Shown here: one piece after another, positions 5,906 through 6,976 of the stretch
How the letters are laid out: every line of letters starts with the position of its first letter
Position numbering within the stretch: the first letter of the stretch is position 1
DNA from: Streptomyces katrae
GTDB taxonomy: Bacteria > Actinomycetota > Actinomycetes > Streptomycetales > Streptomycetaceae
Direction of reading: 5' to 3'
NCBI RefSeq assembly: GCF_000966975.1
Contig: NZ_JZWV01001058.1
Coordinates: forward strand, 1-6,976
DNA: 6,976 nt
Translations under genes and position numbers: made by a program
Notes under the pieces: model-generated
Database searches by the model: none
What the model was told of the DNA's origin: nothing
Seen by the model: the letters and a program-made list of their open reading frames with translations, nothing else

Positions 5906-6976
5906 ATGCACGACGCCAGAGGTACGGAGCCCCGCCCGCGCGGCGGCGGCATCCCCGACGGAGCACTGGTCGGCCTCCTGGCCTTCCTCCTCGGCCTCGC
6001 CGTCCTGGTCTGGTCTGCCACCGGCCTGGCCGCCCTCTTCGCCAAGGGCGCCTGGCCGTCCACGGTCACCTTCACCCGCACCCCGGGCGCCGTCCGCGCC
6101 CTGATAGCGCAACCCCACGACATCCCCGCGGCCTGGCCGGACACCGACCCGTCGGCCCTCTCCGGCTGGGGCCTGTTCTGGGGCCTGTTCATCAGCCAGC
6201 TCCTGGTCCTCCTGGTCCTGACGATCTTCACCCTGGGCGTGATCACCCGCACGAAGGCCCGCCGCACCCGCACGAAGACACCACCCGGGGCCACAGGCCC
6301 GGCCTCGATCCCGGGCTCGGGCTCGGGATCGGCGTCGGACACGGGCTCGAGTCCGGGGCCGGGCACGGGCATGAGTACGGGCACGGGCACGGCCCCAGGT
6401 ACGGGCACGGGCCCGACTTCGGGCACCCGCCCGACGCCCGGCCCGGACCGGGACACCACAACCCCGGGCCTGGGCATGGCCTCGGTGACCGGCACCGGCC
6501 GAGCCTCGGGCACGAGTCCGGACCGGGACACGGCCAAGCTGCCTGGCGCCCGCCCGGCGGCCGGCCAGGACGCGGGCCAGGTGCCCGGCACCGGCACCGC
6601 CACCGGCCCCGACAGCCACTCGGCTGCCGCCGCACACCCGACGCCCGTCCCTCCTCGGGACGCAGTCCCCGTACCGGGCCCGGCACTCAGCCCGGCCCGG
6701 GGTCCGGAGCCGACCCCCTCCGCCGCGCACGCCCCGTTCACCGCACCGGCACCGGCACCGGCACCGGCACCGGCACCGGCACCCGTACGCCCCCAGACCC
6801 GTGACACCAGGCCTCCGGCCCAGGAGGCCTACCGCTACGGCTTCGGCTACGCACCGCCCGCCCGTACGCACACCCCACCGCCGGCCCACCGGGTCGCCTA
6901 CGCACCCCCGGCCGAACGCCACCACCTCGCCGTCCAGGCCGTCTCCGCCGCCGAAGGCGCCGTCCTGGTCGTCACG
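5906..6976 (+). CDS. VirD4/TraG-type coupling-protein-like gene, 5' part only
   Basis: The frame from ATG 5906 is open for 357 codons to the window edge, so the C-terminus is missing. It starts 5 bases after the ATPase stop, with only a weak GGTGG upstream, so translation is probably coupled. Residues 1-16 are polar; helices lie near 19-45 and 88-113, separated by a ~42-residue loop with FTRTPGAVRALIAQ and AAWPDTDP, like the small exterior domain of VirD4 proteins. Residues 114-305 are a Gly/Thr/Ser/Pro/Ala linker, including seven Ala-Pro pairs (280-293). The last part, VAYAPPAERHHLAVQAV then SAAEGAVLVVT, resembles the stretch around and after the P-loop of actinobacterial VirD4 homologues (…xAxxAPGAVLVTS…). 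However, it has no GxGK[ST]: the loop position reads APPAERHH. A coupling protein with a degenerate ATP site is my best reading; an unrelated two-helix protein with a disordered tail is the alternative. Confidence 0.8.
   Translation, partial: MHDARGTEPRPRGGGIPDGALVGLLAFLLGLAVLVWSATGLAALFAKGAWPSTVTFTRTPGAVRALIAQPHDIPAAWPDTDPSALSGWGLFWGLFISQLLVLLVLTIFTLGVITRTKARRTRTKTPPGATGPASIPGSGSGSASDTGSSPGPGTGMSTGTGTAPGTGTGPTSGTRPTPGPDRDTTTPGLGMASVTGTGRASGTSPDRDTAKLPGARPAAGQDAGQVPGTGTATGPDSHSAAAAHPTPVPPRDAVPVPGPALSPARGPEPTPSAAHAPFTAPAPAPAPAPAPAPVRPQTRDTRPPAQEAYRYGFGYAPPARTHTPPPAHRVAYAPPAERHHLAVQAVSAAEGAVLVVT
6245..6820 (+). other. Low-complexity linker with shifted codon choice
   Basis: This is the linker-coding part of the last gene (residues about 114-305). 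Its first half is built from imperfect GGC-ACG/TCG/CCG (Gly-Thr/Ser/Pro) units. Between 6302 and 6540 I count nine TCG and three AGT serine codons and no TCC, and threonine is mostly ACG, whereas the genes upstream prefer TCC and ACC. The pattern fits expansion of a short GGGCAC-like repeat rather than ordinary coding sequence. The encoded segment is expected to be disordered and cytoplasmic. Confidence 0.65.
6743..6784 (+). repeat. Hexanucleotide tandem repeat encoding Ala-Pro pairs
   Basis: Six exact copies of GCACCG run from 6743 to 6778, and a seventh reads GCACCC (6779-6784). The unit is two codons, so copy-number change by slippage keeps the frame and only lengthens or shortens the (Ala-Pro)n rod within the linker of the coupling-protein-like gene. 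Confidence 0.9.

Noticed and set aside
5728..6925. Minus-strand frames opposite the last gene
   Set aside because: They are Gly/Pro/Arg/Val-rich repeats mirroring the linker. The plus frame has two coherent membrane helices and continues the operon.

Overview
The window is very GC-rich, with third codon positions dominated by C and G, Shine-Dalgarno sites of the AGGAGG type, and tightly packed genes that overlap or abut. This points to Streptomyces or a close actinomycete relative. All six supported genes lie on the plus strand and read as one operon. The long ORFs on the minus strand and in the other plus frames are shadows of third-position GC bias.

Layout. Positions 1-273 are a leader with no convincing gene; they hold a weak promoter candidate and an 11-bp inverted repeat. 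Then come: (1) a 102-aa protein with two membrane helices (274-582), similar in size and topology to VirB2/TrbC-type subunits; (2) a 104-nt gap with a 12-bp perfect palindrome and a 7-bp-stem hairpin; (3) a bitopic protein with an extracytoplasmic domain of VirB8/TcpC type (687-1508); (4) a polytopic VirB6/TrbL-like protein with a signal sequence and a Gly/Ser tail (1498-2907); (5) an SCO6880-family protein with two N-terminal helices and a VirB4 N-domain-like body (TTG start, 2904-4463); (6) a VirB4-like P-loop ATPase (4482-5900); (7) the first 357 residues of a VirD4/TraG-type coupling-protein-like gene that runs off the right edge (5906-6976).

How they fit together. The set resembles the membrane core of a minimal Gram-positive type IV secretion (T4S) machine: small pilin-like subunit, VirB8-like scaffold, VirB6-like channel, VirB3/PrgI-like plus VirB4 N-domain module, VirB4 motor and a VirD4-like docking protein. 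In most systems the VirB4 N-domain and motor are one protein; here they are on two adjacent genes. The last protein keeps the two-helix membrane anchor of VirD4 proteins, but then has about 190 residues of Gly/Thr/Ser/Pro/Ala linker. Where the Walker A loop should be, it has a sequence without GxGK[ST].

No relaxase, cell-wall hydrolase, integrase, origin or repeat array is visible, so the window cannot show whether the machine moves DNA or protein. The most interesting points are the split VirB4, the apparently degenerate coupling protein with its repeat-grown linker, and the absence of mobility genes next to an apparently intact motor.
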